Positions 52,672-61,414 of a stretch of DNA of 64,000 bases are shown in pieces (positions within the stretch are counted from its first letter, which is position 1; each line of letters begins with the position of its first letter). The translations under genes were made by a program, and so were the position numbers. The DNA is taken from the NCBI GenBank assembly GCA_964589175.1, contig CAZPRY010000011.1, positions 32,888 to 96,887 on the forward strand, written 5' to 3'. Under the pieces are notes generated by a model. The model did not search any database. It was not told where the DNA came from and saw only the letters and a list, made by a program, of their open reading frames with translations. The stretch comes from CAZPRY01 sp964589175 (lineage in GTDB: Bacteria > Fidelibacterota > UBA2242).

Positions 52672-54174
52672 TCAAAAGCTCAGTTTAAGGCGCAGATAGG
52701 GCATGATGTTGTCGATCAGGTCGATTTCTTTGATGCCGTAAATACTGTAGCGCCCGTCGAATTCCGAGCCTTTTTTGCCGCCCAGGATGAACGCGCCGGC
52801 GGTGAATTCAAAGTTGTTGTAAGGCAGATAGTTATAGGCTGGCAGAAGGGCGAAACTGCCGTCGTTCAGGTTGCTGAAAAACGCGATCGTGAATTTGTGA
52901 TAATCGTTGGGTGCCTTTTCCAGGAAGAGCATCGCGTAGTTGCGCGACAGGACCAGCCGTTCGCCCGAGAGCACGGTCAGCAGGTTGTAGTCCGACATAC
53001 GCTTGACGCCGCTTCCCTGGTAGAAATACTCGAAGCGCGTTTCGATGTCGATACCGGGAATCGTGTAATCGAACCCGATTGCGGCTTCGAGATTATCCTC
53101 GATTTTATAATCGGTGAGCGAGAGTCGCGTACCGGCGCTGTTTTTAGGGATGCGGAACGCGAATTCGCCGTAAACTCCGAAATTGCCGACGGCGCCCGCG
53201 AAATCTGTACCCAAAAAGTAACTGCGCATGTAGTTATTGTTGACCGGCAGCTCGCTTGTCATTGCGGCCAGCGCGCCCTGCTTGAAGAGATCGATCACCC
53301 CGGCGGTGTCGCCCTCGGCCAGCATCCCGGCAAACAGGCTGTTGCCCACAATGCCCTGCACGTATTCGCTGGCGGTCTCGTCCAGAATATCATCGATGGG
53401 GCGATAGTCCATGTCGTTGTAGAGCACTTCGCGAAACCAGCTCAGCGACAGGTCATAGGAACCGATGATGGTCTTGATTTTGAGTCCGTAGGGGATGTTT
53501 TTAGCTTCGCTGTCCTCCCGGAAGGCATTGCTTTTCTGAGTGCGGTCCTGGAAGGCCAGGTAAGCCTGTAGCGCCAGCCGTTCGGAAATCGCGTAACTCG
53601 GCACGATCGCCGGTACGCCGGGCGTATCTTCCGTCACCATATCCAGGAAGGGCGGAAAGGAAACCCGGGCGGTCGGATTGAAAACATAGCCCGTGCCCCA
53701 GGCGATCGGGAATTTACCGAATTGCAGATCGAAATTGCCGAAGTTGACGAGTCCCCAGGCGTGATCGATGAACATGCGCTGATTAAAATCCTCCAGCGGG
53801 AAATCACTCTGTGAGAAGCTACTCAAACCCATCTGTTCGTAAATGACGTAGGGATTCTGGTTGCCGACATTGTTCAGATAACTGAATTCGAGATGGAAGC
53901 GCAGGTTTTTTTCGGGACGCCAGTCGCCCTTCAGACGCAGGAGCAGCGCGTTGCCGAAACTCGGTGTGCTGAACTTTTGATTCCCGTAATCGGTACTGGC
54001 CTGGAAATAGTCGATCATATATCCATAGAGGCTGAAGCTCTCCTCGAAACCGGTAAAATCCGAGCTTTCTGTGGAAGCTATATCCCAATTCACGTCAGGC
54101 AGATCCGATTCCTGCGCGGTCGCAGTCCCTAGCGTGAAAAGCAGCAATACGAGGCAAAATCTCAAATTTTTCAT
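52672..54174 (-). CDS. Outer-membrane beta-barrel protein linked to MMPL/LolA-like genes
   Basis: 500 residues. Signal peptide 'MKNLRFCLVLLLFTLGTATA'; then amphipathic strands throughout ('FSLYGYMIDYFQAS', 'LRFHLEFSYLNN', 'FDLQFGKFPIAWGTGYVFNP') and a C-terminal 'MPYLRLKLSF' that ends in Phe. The 'RxHxxWGxxNxGxxDxxxGK.pxaWGxGy.fNP' flavour resembles DUF1302-type outer-membrane proteins that often accompany RND exporters and LolA-like proteins. GGGAGC precedes the ATG. Its gene follows the LolA-like gene, so it likely provides the outer-membrane step of that pathway (inference). Confidence 0.8.
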   Translation of the reverse strand: MKNLRFCLVLLLFTLGTATAQESDLPDVNWDIASTESSDFTGFEESFSLYGYMIDYFQASTDYGNQKFSTPSFGNALLLRLKGDWRPEKNLRFHLEFSYLNNVGNQNPYVIYEQMGLSSFSQSDFPLEDFNQRMFIDHAWGLVNFGNFDLQFGKFPIAWGTGYVFNPTARVSFPPFLDMVTEDTPGVPAIVPSYAISERLALQAYLAFQDRTQKSNAFREDSEAKNIPYGLKIKTIIGSYDLSLSWFREVLYNDMDYRPIDDILDETASEYVQGIVGNSLFAGMLAEGDTAGVIDLFKQGALAAMTSELPVNNNYMRSYFLGTDFAGAVGNFGVYGEFAFRIPKNSAGTRLSLTDYKIEDNLEAAIGFDYTIPGIDIETRFEYFYQGSGVKRMSDYNLLTVLSGERLVLSRNYAMLFLEKAPNDYHKFTIAFFSNLNDGSFALLPAYNYLPYNNFEFTAGAFILGGKKGSEFDGRYSIYGIKEIDLIDNIMPYLRLKLSF

Positions 54175-54222
54175 GATGCAGCTCCCGTTAAGAATGGCTG
54201 ACGGTTTTGCGCGACCGGATTT

Positions 54223-54969
54223 CTATTGAAAAAAACGCATCGGATTGAAATACTTTTCGTCGATCGGGACGTCATATTGGGCTTCGTGAATGATCACGAT
54301 CGTTTTGCTTTCCTTGTCATAATTCATCATCGTCATTACGGTCGGCATTTCCTTACCGTTCATGACTTTGACATCGCTCTGGATGAGGTCTTTGTAGTGG
54401 CCTTCTCCGGGCGTATAGAACTCGATTTTGGGAACCAGGTAATCGGATTTATTGACGAAGAGTATGATCTTGCTGTAAACGCTTTCCTCTTTGGGAGTTC
54501 CTTCCAGAACCCACTGATCGGCTTCATTGCGGAGAATCGTAATGTTGTACTTTTCTTCGAGTGTGCCTCCGCCAAGGTCTTCATAGGAAAAATCGCCGCC
54601 GACGCCTTTGACCGATTCCTTCTTGGATTTAGCGGCGATTTTACGCACCCGTCCGGTAGAAGGGAAGTAGATCCATTGATCGCCTACTTTAGAAAGGATA
54701 CGCAGCCCTTTGATGCTTTTGGGTGAAATAAACTCCATGTAGCTGTCTTCGCTGCCCTGGCCGTAGGCGAGGACTTTAAGATCGCGATAGTTCTCTTTGT
54801 CGTTCACATAAGGGAAAATCAGCATACTCATTTTGGTGATGCTGGTTTCCACCGCGGCTTTCTCATCGACCTTCCGGATGATGGCCTGGGCGCTTTCCTG
54901 GGCCAGAGCCTCGATACCGGTCACCGCGCAGAGCATAGCCAGAATCGTATATCTGAAATGCTTATTCAT
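54223..54969 (-). CDS. Outer membrane lipoprotein-sorting (LolA-like) protein
   Basis: 248 residues. Signal peptide to about residue 23 ('GIEALAQ'). 'YRDLKVLAYGQGSEDSYMEFISPKSIKGLRILSKVGDQWIYFPSTGRVRKI' and 'GGDFSYEDLGGGTLEEKY' are hallmarks of the LolA-like family found beside RND/MMPL exporters. It is thought to carry a lipid or lipoprotein through the periplasm. AAGGAG precedes the ATG; it starts three bases after the MMPL stop. Confidence 0.88.
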   Translation of the reverse strand: MNKHFRYTILAMLCAVTGIEALAQESAQAIIRKVDEKAAVETSITKMSMLIFPYVNDKENYRDLKVLAYGQGSEDSYMEFISPKSIKGLRILSKVGDQWIYFPSTGRVRKIAAKSKKESVKGVGGDFSYEDLGGGTLEEKYNITILRNEADQWVLEGTPKEESVYSKIILFVNKSDYLVPKIEFYTPGEGHYKDLIQSDVKVMNGKEMPTVMTMMNYDKESKTIVIIHEAQYDVPIDEKYFNPMRFFQ

Positions 54970-54972
54970 GAT

Positions 54973-57723
54973 TTACTCCTTTCGTATTTCTCTATCGAAC
55001 TTCTTCGTGTTTTTTTTATCGAAGGCCAGCAGGGCCGGCAGCAGGATCAAGGTTGTTAATAGGCAGGCCAGGATGCCGACGAACAGAATCCGGCCCATGG
55101 AATTGACCGAACCGAAGCGGCCGATCAGTCCCAGCGATCCAAACCCGATCATAGTTGTGAAAGCCGAGAGAAAAACGCCCTTGCCGGTATAACGATAGAC
55201 CGTATCGATGTCTTTTTCGACCTTGTACCGGTGGGCGATGTGGATTCCGAAATCGATTCCCATGCCGATTATCAGCGGGATCATGGCGATGTTGATCACG
55301 TTGAATGTTTGGCCGATCAACGGATAGATGCCCAGCATCCAGATCATCCCGATTAGTAGAGGTGTTGTCGCAAAAATGGTGTACTTGAGACTGCGAAAAT
55401 TCAGGAGCAGGAAAAATATCACAGTGGCGAAGATATATATGGCGGCCTTCCCGGAAGCCCCCATCATCTCATCCAGCCATGCTACCAAAATTTGAGTCGT
55501 GCCCGTGATGCGTGCGGAAACACGCCCAACAGAATCATTAAAATGCCTGATCTTGCTGATATCGTCCATCACGCCTTTATCGGGATAAATCATAATCAGG
55601 TTACGGTTCCGGGTTTCATCGAGCATCGTATCGCTGATGGAAGCCGGCAGATCGTCGATCGTCATCGGCCGGTCCACCCGGGCCATCGCCGTAACGATCG
55701 CATCCATCTCCCCTGCAAAATACGGATCCAGCCGGTTGATTCGTTGCGCGTAGAGCGCCGGATCGCTCTCGATCAGCTGGATCAATTCTTGAAAAATCTC
55801 TCTGCCCGGCTTACCGACTTCAGCGCCCAGAATTTCCCGAATCATCTCATTGCGCTTCTTTACGATTTTATTGTCATCGCCCAGACCGGCCACCGAAAGG
55901 TCGCCCATCTCGATGATATTCCACTCGATGCGCTGGACCTCATCAGCGAACGTCTCCATATCTTTCGCGGTATAATTGAAGGTCCGATAACGTTTCGGCA
56001 TTTCACGGATTTCGCGGATGGCGGCCAGCCTGTCTTGCTGCTCTTCAGGGAGCGGAATGAAATAGGCGATGGAACTGATATCGGCGACCAGGGGTGTTTT
56101 CTCCAATTTATCGGTCATAGCCCGGGCTTCTTCAATATCGTTCGCGATTACCATCGAAGCAAAAGGCGTCATTTCGAATTTTTCCATGACCTTTTTGTAC
56201 TGAATGATGGAGGGCATACCCTGAGGTTCCAGCTTCATCATGTCATATTCAATCCGGTTCAGGAATATGGACAGGAAGAGCGCCACGGTCACGAACAAAC
56301 CGATGATGATGGTCAGAAGGCGTTTGTTGTAGGTCGCTTTACCCAGTCTTGCCAGAAACTGATAATTGATGTTCGGCAGATATTTGGCCGAGATGTCTTT
56401 TTTGCCCCACCAGAGCAAAATGGCCGGTAAGATAAAGAACATGGCGAGGAAACAGTTGATGATTCCGGTGCCCATGACGACACCGAACTGGGCAAAGGCA
56501 AGGGTACCGGTTGCCGACATCACAAAAAAGGCCAGGGCGGTTGTCACGGCCGCCAGAAAAGTGCCCATGCCGGCTTTCTGATAGGTCAGCCGGATGGCGT
56601 CTTCGGGGGCATACCCGTCTTCACGATAGGTCGTAAAATTGGTGACGATCTGAATGCCGTAATCCACCCCCAGCCCGATCAGTAAAACGGCCATTATACT
56701 CGTCAGCATATTGATTTCCTTGATGGTAATACCGAGAAAACCATAGTTAAAGACGATACCGACAATCAGTGTAAGCAGGATAAAAACAATCGAGCGCAAC
56801 TGGCTGAAAGAAAAAATAAACAGCACCAGAATCAGGATGAGAGCCACGAGGGAGGGCACCAACATGTCGAATCCCAGGGCATCCTGCTCATCGCTTTGAA
56901 TCGGAATATCGCCCGTATAACTGACTTTCAGGTCGGGATATTTGGCATTCAGATCGGCCCGAATGGTTTTTACTACTTTCATGACTTTCATGATCTTGTC
57001 CATCTCGACCGAGTTAAAATTTGGCGAGATGGTGAACAGGAGCATGCTGTTGTCGTGGTTGAAGCCGTACGGATCGCCGTAAAGAAATGTTTCCGCCAGC
57101 GTTTTTCCCTGCTGATCGATGGCTACACTATCCGGATTTTGCAAGTAGTTTCGTAATAGTGTAAAAAAGGTTTCCATCTGACCCAGCGTGGCGACGGCGT
57201 CGTTTTCCTGCTTGTTGGTTTCCAGCTCTTCCTCGGCTTCATCGCCGGTATAAGTCTCCTCGAAAGAATTGTTCAACGCCGTGATAAACGGCAACAGGTT
57301 CAACTCCGAGAAAGTCGTGCGGGTTTTTTCCAGGTCTTCGGCCTTTTGCAGCATAAGTCCCCATCGCGTAACGAAGTCACGATCCAGTTTCAGATTGATG
57401 GCCTTGATATATGGCCTGATGCTTTCGTTTTTTTCGAATTCAGCTACAAATTCTTCGGCGCATTGCGCCATCCTGGCTTTACTACTGCCTTCGATAGTGA
57501 TCATGATCGTAGCTCCGCCGGAGAAGACGGAATCGACCTCCAGGTAGCTTCTGATCATGGGATCTTTATCGGAAAGCAGATCTTTGATTTCCGTTTTATT
57601 TTCGATGTTACCGGCTGCAATAATACTGAGAACGAAAAGAAGCAGGGCAACAAGGGGGATCCATTTGTGGTAGCGGATCACGAAATTCGCGATGGCCCCC
57701 ATGATTTTCTCTTCCGATTTCAT
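54973..57723 (-). CDS. RND-superfamily MMPL-type transporter
   Basis: 916 residues with the duplicated RND layout: helix 1 (18-37), periplasmic loop 1 (about 40-280), helices 2-6 (285-435), helix 7 (about 470-490), loop 2 (495-745) and helices 8-12 (750-905). 'GVDYGIQIVTNFTTYREDGY' and 'GMGIDFGIHIAHRYKVEKDID' are the paired MMPL motifs with the proton-relay Asp in each half. The substrate is likely a lipid or hydrophobic compound. GGAGGGG precedes the ATG. The gene is directly downstream of a tetR gene. Confidence 0.93.
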   Translation of the reverse strand: MKSEEKIMGAIANFVIRYHKWIPLVALLLFVLSIIAAGNIENKTEIKDLLSDKDPMIRSYLEVDSVFSGGATIMITIEGSSKARMAQCAEEFVAEFEKNESIRPYIKAINLKLDRDFVTRWGLMLQKAEDLEKTRTTFSELNLLPFITALNNSFEETYTGDEAEEELETNKQENDAVATLGQMETFFTLLRNYLQNPDSVAIDQQGKTLAETFLYGDPYGFNHDNSMLLFTISPNFNSVEMDKIMKVMKVVKTIRADLNAKYPDLKVSYTGDIPIQSDEQDALGFDMLVPSLVALILILVLFIFSFSQLRSIVFILLTLIVGIVFNYGFLGITIKEINMLTSIMAVLLIGLGVDYGIQIVTNFTTYREDGYAPEDAIRLTYQKAGMGTFLAAVTTALAFFVMSATGTLAFAQFGVVMGTGIINCFLAMFFILPAILLWWGKKDISAKYLPNINYQFLARLGKATYNKRLLTIIIGLFVTVALFLSIFLNRIEYDMMKLEPQGMPSIIQYKKVMEKFEMTPFASMVIANDIEEARAMTDKLEKTPLVADISSIAYFIPLPEEQQDRLAAIREIREMPKRYRTFNYTAKDMETFADEVQRIEWNIIEMGDLSVAGLGDDNKIVKKRNEMIREILGAEVGKPGREIFQELIQLIESDPALYAQRINRLDPYFAGEMDAIVTAMARVDRPMTIDDLPASISDTMLDETRNRNLIMIYPDKGVMDDISKIRHFNDSVGRVSARITGTTQILVAWLDEMMGASGKAAIYIFATVIFFLLLNFRSLKYTIFATTPLLIGMIWMLGIYPLIGQTFNVINIAMIPLIIGMGIDFGIHIAHRYKVEKDIDTVYRYTGKGVFLSAFTTMIGFGSLGLIGRFGSVNSMGRILFVGILACLLTTLILLPALLAFDKKNTKKFDREIRKE

Positions 57724-57782
57724 AGCCCCTCCGTTATTGAGTTATTTCTCCATCACATTGCAGTCTGCATCGCGTTTAAAAA

Positions 57783-58442
57783 TTATTTCTCATCACGCTG
57801 CTTCAATGCATCCGGGAAACGGTTGTTTGCGGGTCTCTGGCCCACCAGCGCGTTATACATTTTACCGAAAACCGCAGCGAAAAGCCCGGTTACACTTTTC
57901 AGGTCACACTGATAGTATTCGCACCACTCGTCACTGAAAATCACGAAGGAGAAGAGCGGCGCGAAAAACAGGAAAAAGCCGCTGAGATTCGACAGGTCCT
58001 TGTCGACCTGAATGCCGTATTCATCGGCTATGTCAAAGCCGGCCTGGAAATTCTGATCGAAATATTTGAAGATATTGATATGCGGAGTGATCGGCGCTTC
58101 TTTTACCGATTCGGTGAAAGCGATCCGGATGATGTCTTTTTGCGACATCATAAAGGGCAGGGTAAAGTCTTTGATGATTTTTTCAATATCGTAGCCTGGA
58201 GTCTCGGCCCAGATTTGGGTGATCTGCTTTTTCATCTCGATCGACTTCAGGACAAAATTCTGAAATAACTCCGAGAGGATCTCGTCTTTGCTTTTAAAAT
58301 AGTAATAGATCAGCGATTTGGTGATTCCGGCGGTTTTGGCGATCAGGTCGATTCCGGTGGCATCGAAGCCGCGCTGTGCGAAGAGCGCCTCGGCGGTTTC
58401 CAGGATTTTCAGTTTGACATCTTCTTTTGCTTTTCTGGCCAT
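57783..58442 (-). CDS. TetR/AcrR-family transcriptional repressor
   Basis: 219 residues. The DNA-binding domain is 'ILETAEALFAQRGFDATGIDLIAKTAGITKSLIYYYFKSKDEIL' (about 12-55), a clear TetR pattern; the C-terminal ligand domain is unclassified. It is first in the operon with the MMPL, LolA-like and outer-membrane genes, and two palindromes of TetR type lie 24 and 76 bases upstream, so autorepression and control of the exporter are likely. AAGGAA precedes the ATG. Confidence 0.92.
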   Translation of the reverse strand: MARKAKEDVKLKILETAEALFAQRGFDATGIDLIAKTAGITKSLIYYYFKSKDEILSELFQNFVLKSIEMKKQITQIWAETPGYDIEKIIKDFTLPFMMSQKDIIRIAFTESVKEAPITPHINIFKYFDQNFQAGFDIADEYGIQVDKDLSNLSGFFLFFAPLFSFVIFSDEWCEYYQCDLKSVTGLFAAVFGKMYNALVGQRPANNRFPDALKQRDEK

Positions 58443-58466
58443 ATTTCCTTCTTTGATATTTCTTTA

Positions 58467-58482
58467 TTGACCGTTCAGTCAA
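58467..58482. promoter_or_regulatory. Candidate TetR operator 1
   Basis: TTGACCGTTCAGTCAA, an inverted repeat with TTGAC/GTCAA arms and partial inner symmetry, close to TetR-family sites. It lies 24 bases upstream of the tetR start. Confidence 0.65.
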
Positions 58483-58518
58483 AATATAAAAGCAACAACA
58501 ATATTTGTCAAGTGGTTT

Positions 58519-58534
58519 TTGAACGATCGGTCAA
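58519..58534. promoter_or_regulatory. Candidate TetR operator 2
   Basis: TTGAACGATCGGTCAA, an inverted repeat with one mismatched pair (positions 5 and 12). It shares the TTGA(A/C)CG...GGTCAA pattern with operator 1, with centres 52 bases (about five helical turns) apart. Confidence 0.65.
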
Positions 58535-59234
58535 TTTATTCTGTTTTGGCTGTCGCTAAAATGTCAGCAATATTACCTTTCTGAATGCTCTGATTTTATC
58601 TGCAAAACGAATCAGTAATTTCCTGAAATCCCACAACATCGCTATATCAATGAAAGTAGTTTTGGATGATCTGGGCTATCTTGAATATGCCTTTTCTTTA
58701 AAAAGTGATAAGATTTGACTTTAAGGACCGAAAGTATTTTAAAATTAATGATAAATATTTTTTCACAGATCTTAGTTGTCGGAACACTGTGTTGCCATAT
58801 AATATAAAAGACATCAATAATTTCCCGGATAATATTGTAGCTGCGAAATTTATATCGACAAATGGGATAATTCTGAAACCGATTATGTGGCAATAAAAGG
58901 GGACCAGACGATCTCAGTTCAGGTTGCCTAGATGATCACTGAGGGAAAATTTCAGACAACCACAGGAAAATTGGTGTCAGTATGGATGGTTTCGCCGAAT
59001 CAAATTACAAAGGCATTGGCCATATCAATATCCGAAAACTTTTGACGACTTCACTTTGAAATCTTAGTGATTATTCTCATGGAATCCGTAAGAATTTTCT
59101 AATTGCCTTTAATTGAAATAATTCTTGTATTCTAAATCTTATTCACATATTTTCTGCGTATTCTCAGTTCTATCTTTCTATATTTTAGCAAAATAATAGT
59201 ATATAGAACCTGAATTTAGGATCAATAGAATATT
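58535..59234. other. AT-rich intergenic region, possible gene remnants
   Basis: About 700 bases. Short frames are interrupted by stops; for example 58705-58896 (63 codons, Phe/Asn/Ile-rich) has no ribosome site, and a neighbouring frame at about 58849-58932 reads an amphipathic peptide. These look like a decayed gene or chance, and I do not call one. Composition changes here to the lower GC that continues to the window end. Confidence 0.5.
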
Positions 59235-60365
59235 ATGAATACAATATTTACGATCGGAATTTTTCTGTCTTTTTTCCTGTCACTGTTGTTGACAGCAAAA
59301 AAGCAAAAAAAACTGCCGGACATCATTCTGGCTATCTGGCTCACTATCATTGGTGTACATCTAACCAGTTACTACCTCTATTCGCTTGATTTCTGGTCGA
59401 AATATCCGCATCTGGTCGGTGTTACCCTTCCGATCCCTTTGCTTCACGGACCGATGCTGTTTCTCTATACTCTCTATTCGCTTCGGGATGAAATTGGGCT
59501 AAGAAAAGTTGATTATCTGCATTTTTTGCCGGCTCTGTTATTTTGGCTGTACATGTGTCGTTTTTACTTTTTTTATTCCCCGGAAGAAAAAATTATGGTG
59601 GACAAGGGGCTGGTGGATGATTTCGCAATATTTTCAATAATATCGCTGATTGCATTCATTATTTCCGGACTGATTTACCCGGTTCTGGCCTATCGCCAGA
59701 TAGGAAAGTATGAGCAACTGATAGATGATAATTTTTCCTATGACAACCGGTTAAGCCTCAATTGGCTGAAATACTGTATTTTTGGTACGGGATTGCTTTT
59801 TTTGACAGCGGGTATTTTATCCGTCTTAAAAGAGGGCTTCGGCATACAATTGCCCTTCAATTCTGACTTCGTTTTGTACATAATGGTCGTGGCTTTTGTC
59901 ATCTGTGTCGGTTATTTCGGCATACGCCATCAAAACATTTTTAGCGAAGAGAAAAATGATAAAAAGGTTCAGATTGTTCAATCCAGCCCACAGAGTGAAT
60001 ATAAAAAATCAGGACTGAGACAGGAAGTCGCGGAAGCAGCCCACCAAAGATTGCAGAAACTGATGCTTAGCCAAAAACCCTATACCAATCCCAAACTGAC
60101 ACTTGCGGAATTGGCCTCTGGCGTGGATGTTTCACCAAACCACTTGTCGCAAATTATCAATCAGTACGAGCATATGAATTTCCATGACTTTGTGAATAAA
60201 TACAGGGTGGAAGAATTCGTACAGAATGCCACAGCAAATAAAAACTTCAGTATTCTGGCTCATGCACTTGATGCCGGCTTCAATTCAAAATCCGCATTTA
60301 ATCATGTTTTCAAAAAACAAAAAGGTGTCACGCCTTCAAAATATCTGGCAAATCTATCTTCATAA
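59235..60365 (+). CDS. Membrane-anchored AraC-family transcriptional regulator
   Basis: 376 residues. Seven predicted membrane helices fill residues 1-235; a linker follows, and residues about 268-375 are an AraC-type HTH: 'LTLAELASGVDVSPNHLSQIINQ' and 'ILAHALDAGFNSKSAFNHVFKKQKGVTPSKYL'. This 7TM-AraC layout is frequent in Bacteroidota. The sensor part would detect a signal in or across the membrane. The genes that follow at 60543 and 61415 are natural targets (inference). The ribosome site is weak. Confidence 0.9.
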   Translation: MNTIFTIGIFLSFFLSLLLTAKKQKKLPDIILAIWLTIIGVHLTSYYLYSLDFWSKYPHLVGVTLPIPLLHGPMLFLYTLYSLRDEIGLRKVDYLHFLPALLFWLYMCRFYFFYSPEEKIMVDKGLVDDFAIFSIISLIAFIISGLIYPVLAYRQIGKYEQLIDDNFSYDNRLSLNWLKYCIFGTGLLFLTAGILSVLKEGFGIQLPFNSDFVLYIMVVAFVICVGYFGIRHQNIFSEEKNDKKVQIVQSSPQSEYKKSGLRQEVAEAAHQRLQKLMLSQKPYTNPKLTLAELASGVDVSPNHLSQIINQYEHMNFHDFVNKYRVEEFVQNATANKNFSILAHALDAGFNSKSAFNHVFKKQKGVTPSKYLANLSS

Positions 60366-60500
60366 GCAAAAATTCTCATATTTTCTCAATTTTCCAGGTA
60401 ACCATTAAAACCTTAATAATACTGTAATTATAGCTCCAGTCCTATAGGTCTGCACCACTAAAAAAGTCCAATCCCACAGGTCTGGGCGCAGGGCTTCTTT

Positions 60501-60527
60501 TAATTGCCCAAATTTGGGCTGTAATTA
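60501..60527 (+). promoter_or_regulatory. Imperfect palindrome upstream of the CPBP gene
   Basis: GCCCAAATTTGGGC (60506-60519) flanked by TAATT and AATTA, directly before the AAAAAAAGGAG ribosome site of the gene at 60543. It may be an operator or a leader hairpin. Just upstream, CCAGTCCTATAGGTCTG and CCAATCCCACAGGTCTG form a diverged direct repeat (about 60435-60486). Confidence 0.5.
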
Positions 60528-60542
60528 AAAAAAGGAGTCTTT

Positions 60543-61376
60543 ATGATCATTAAAAAATTTCAGCATCCGGTTCTCTTCTATGTACTGTCAACCCTTTTGC
60601 CCTGGGTATGCTGGTTTATTGCCGGCTATTTCAGTCACGTCTCACCGGGCAGTAATCTGCTGACAATTGCCTACAGCGGCCTTGCCCTGATCGGCTTAAT
60701 CGCACCGAATATTGTCGCCTTATTATTGATTATGCCTGATGAGGAACTGAGGCTGGATATGTTTGGCCGTTTATTTAATATTAAAGGTGTGAACGCCGGA
60801 TATTGGTTTATGGCCTGTTTTTTTATGCTGGGCAGTATTTTGCTGGCACAGGTTGTTTCTTTGGTATTTGGGTACAGTACAGACCAATTCAAATTGGCTG
60901 AATCATTTTCTTTCACTTCCGGTGTTTTTCCGGTATGGTTTCTATTGATCGCGGCACCATTTTTGGAAGAACTGGCCTGGCATTCCTACGGTACGGATTG
61001 CCTGCGGTCACGTTTCAACCTGTTTACCACATCTGTAATATTTGCATTGTACTGGGGTATTTGGCACTTTCCGCTGTCCACCATTAACGGTTACTATCAC
61101 AGCAACCTGGTGGAAACCGGCCTGATATACTCATTGAATTTTATCGTCAGCATTTTTCCCTTTGTGATAATTATGAACTGGCTGTATTACAAAACCAACA
61201 GAAATATCCTGGTGGCAATCATCTTCCATATCACAGCCGGATATTTTAATGAAATATTCCAGACCCACCCCATGAGCAAAGTCATTCAAACTGTAATTCT
61301 TATCATTTTCTCAGTCTTTATTATCCTGAAAGAAAAAGACTATTTCTTTAAACAAACAACTGAAAATCAACAATAA
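60543..61376 (+). CDS. CPBP-family intramembrane protein (atypical motif 1)
   Basis: 277 residues, about eight membrane helices. The CPBP (Abi/Rce1-like) motifs are E142-E143 in 'FLEELAWHSYG', H175 in 'YWGIWHFPLS' and H229 in 'IIFHITAGYFNE'. Motif 1 is normally EExxxR; here His147 stands at the Arg place, and the Asn usually four residues after the third-motif His is Gly233. Metal ligands are kept, but activity is uncertain. CPBP members include prenyl-protein proteases and peptide-modification or immunity proteins. It lies 178 bases after the AraC-type gene and 39 bases before a TonB receptor. Confidence 0.82.
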   Translation: MIIKKFQHPVLFYVLSTLLPWVCWFIAGYFSHVSPGSNLLTIAYSGLALIGLIAPNIVALLLIMPDEELRLDMFGRLFNIKGVNAGYWFMACFFMLGSILLAQVVSLVFGYSTDQFKLAESFSFTSGVFPVWFLLIAAPFLEELAWHSYGTDCLRSRFNLFTTSVIFALYWGIWHFPLSTINGYYHSNLVETGLIYSLNFIVSIFPFVIIMNWLYYKTNRNILVAIIFHITAGYFNEIFQTHPMSKVIQTVILIIFSVFIILKEKDYFFKQTTENQQ

Positions 61377-61414
61377 AAACATCATTAATTAAAAATGAAA
61401 AAAGAGGAAAAAAC

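Noticed and set aside
58705..58896. A 63-codon plus-strand frame
   Set aside because: No ribosome site, stops in all frames soon after, and no recognisable product; at most a gene remnant.
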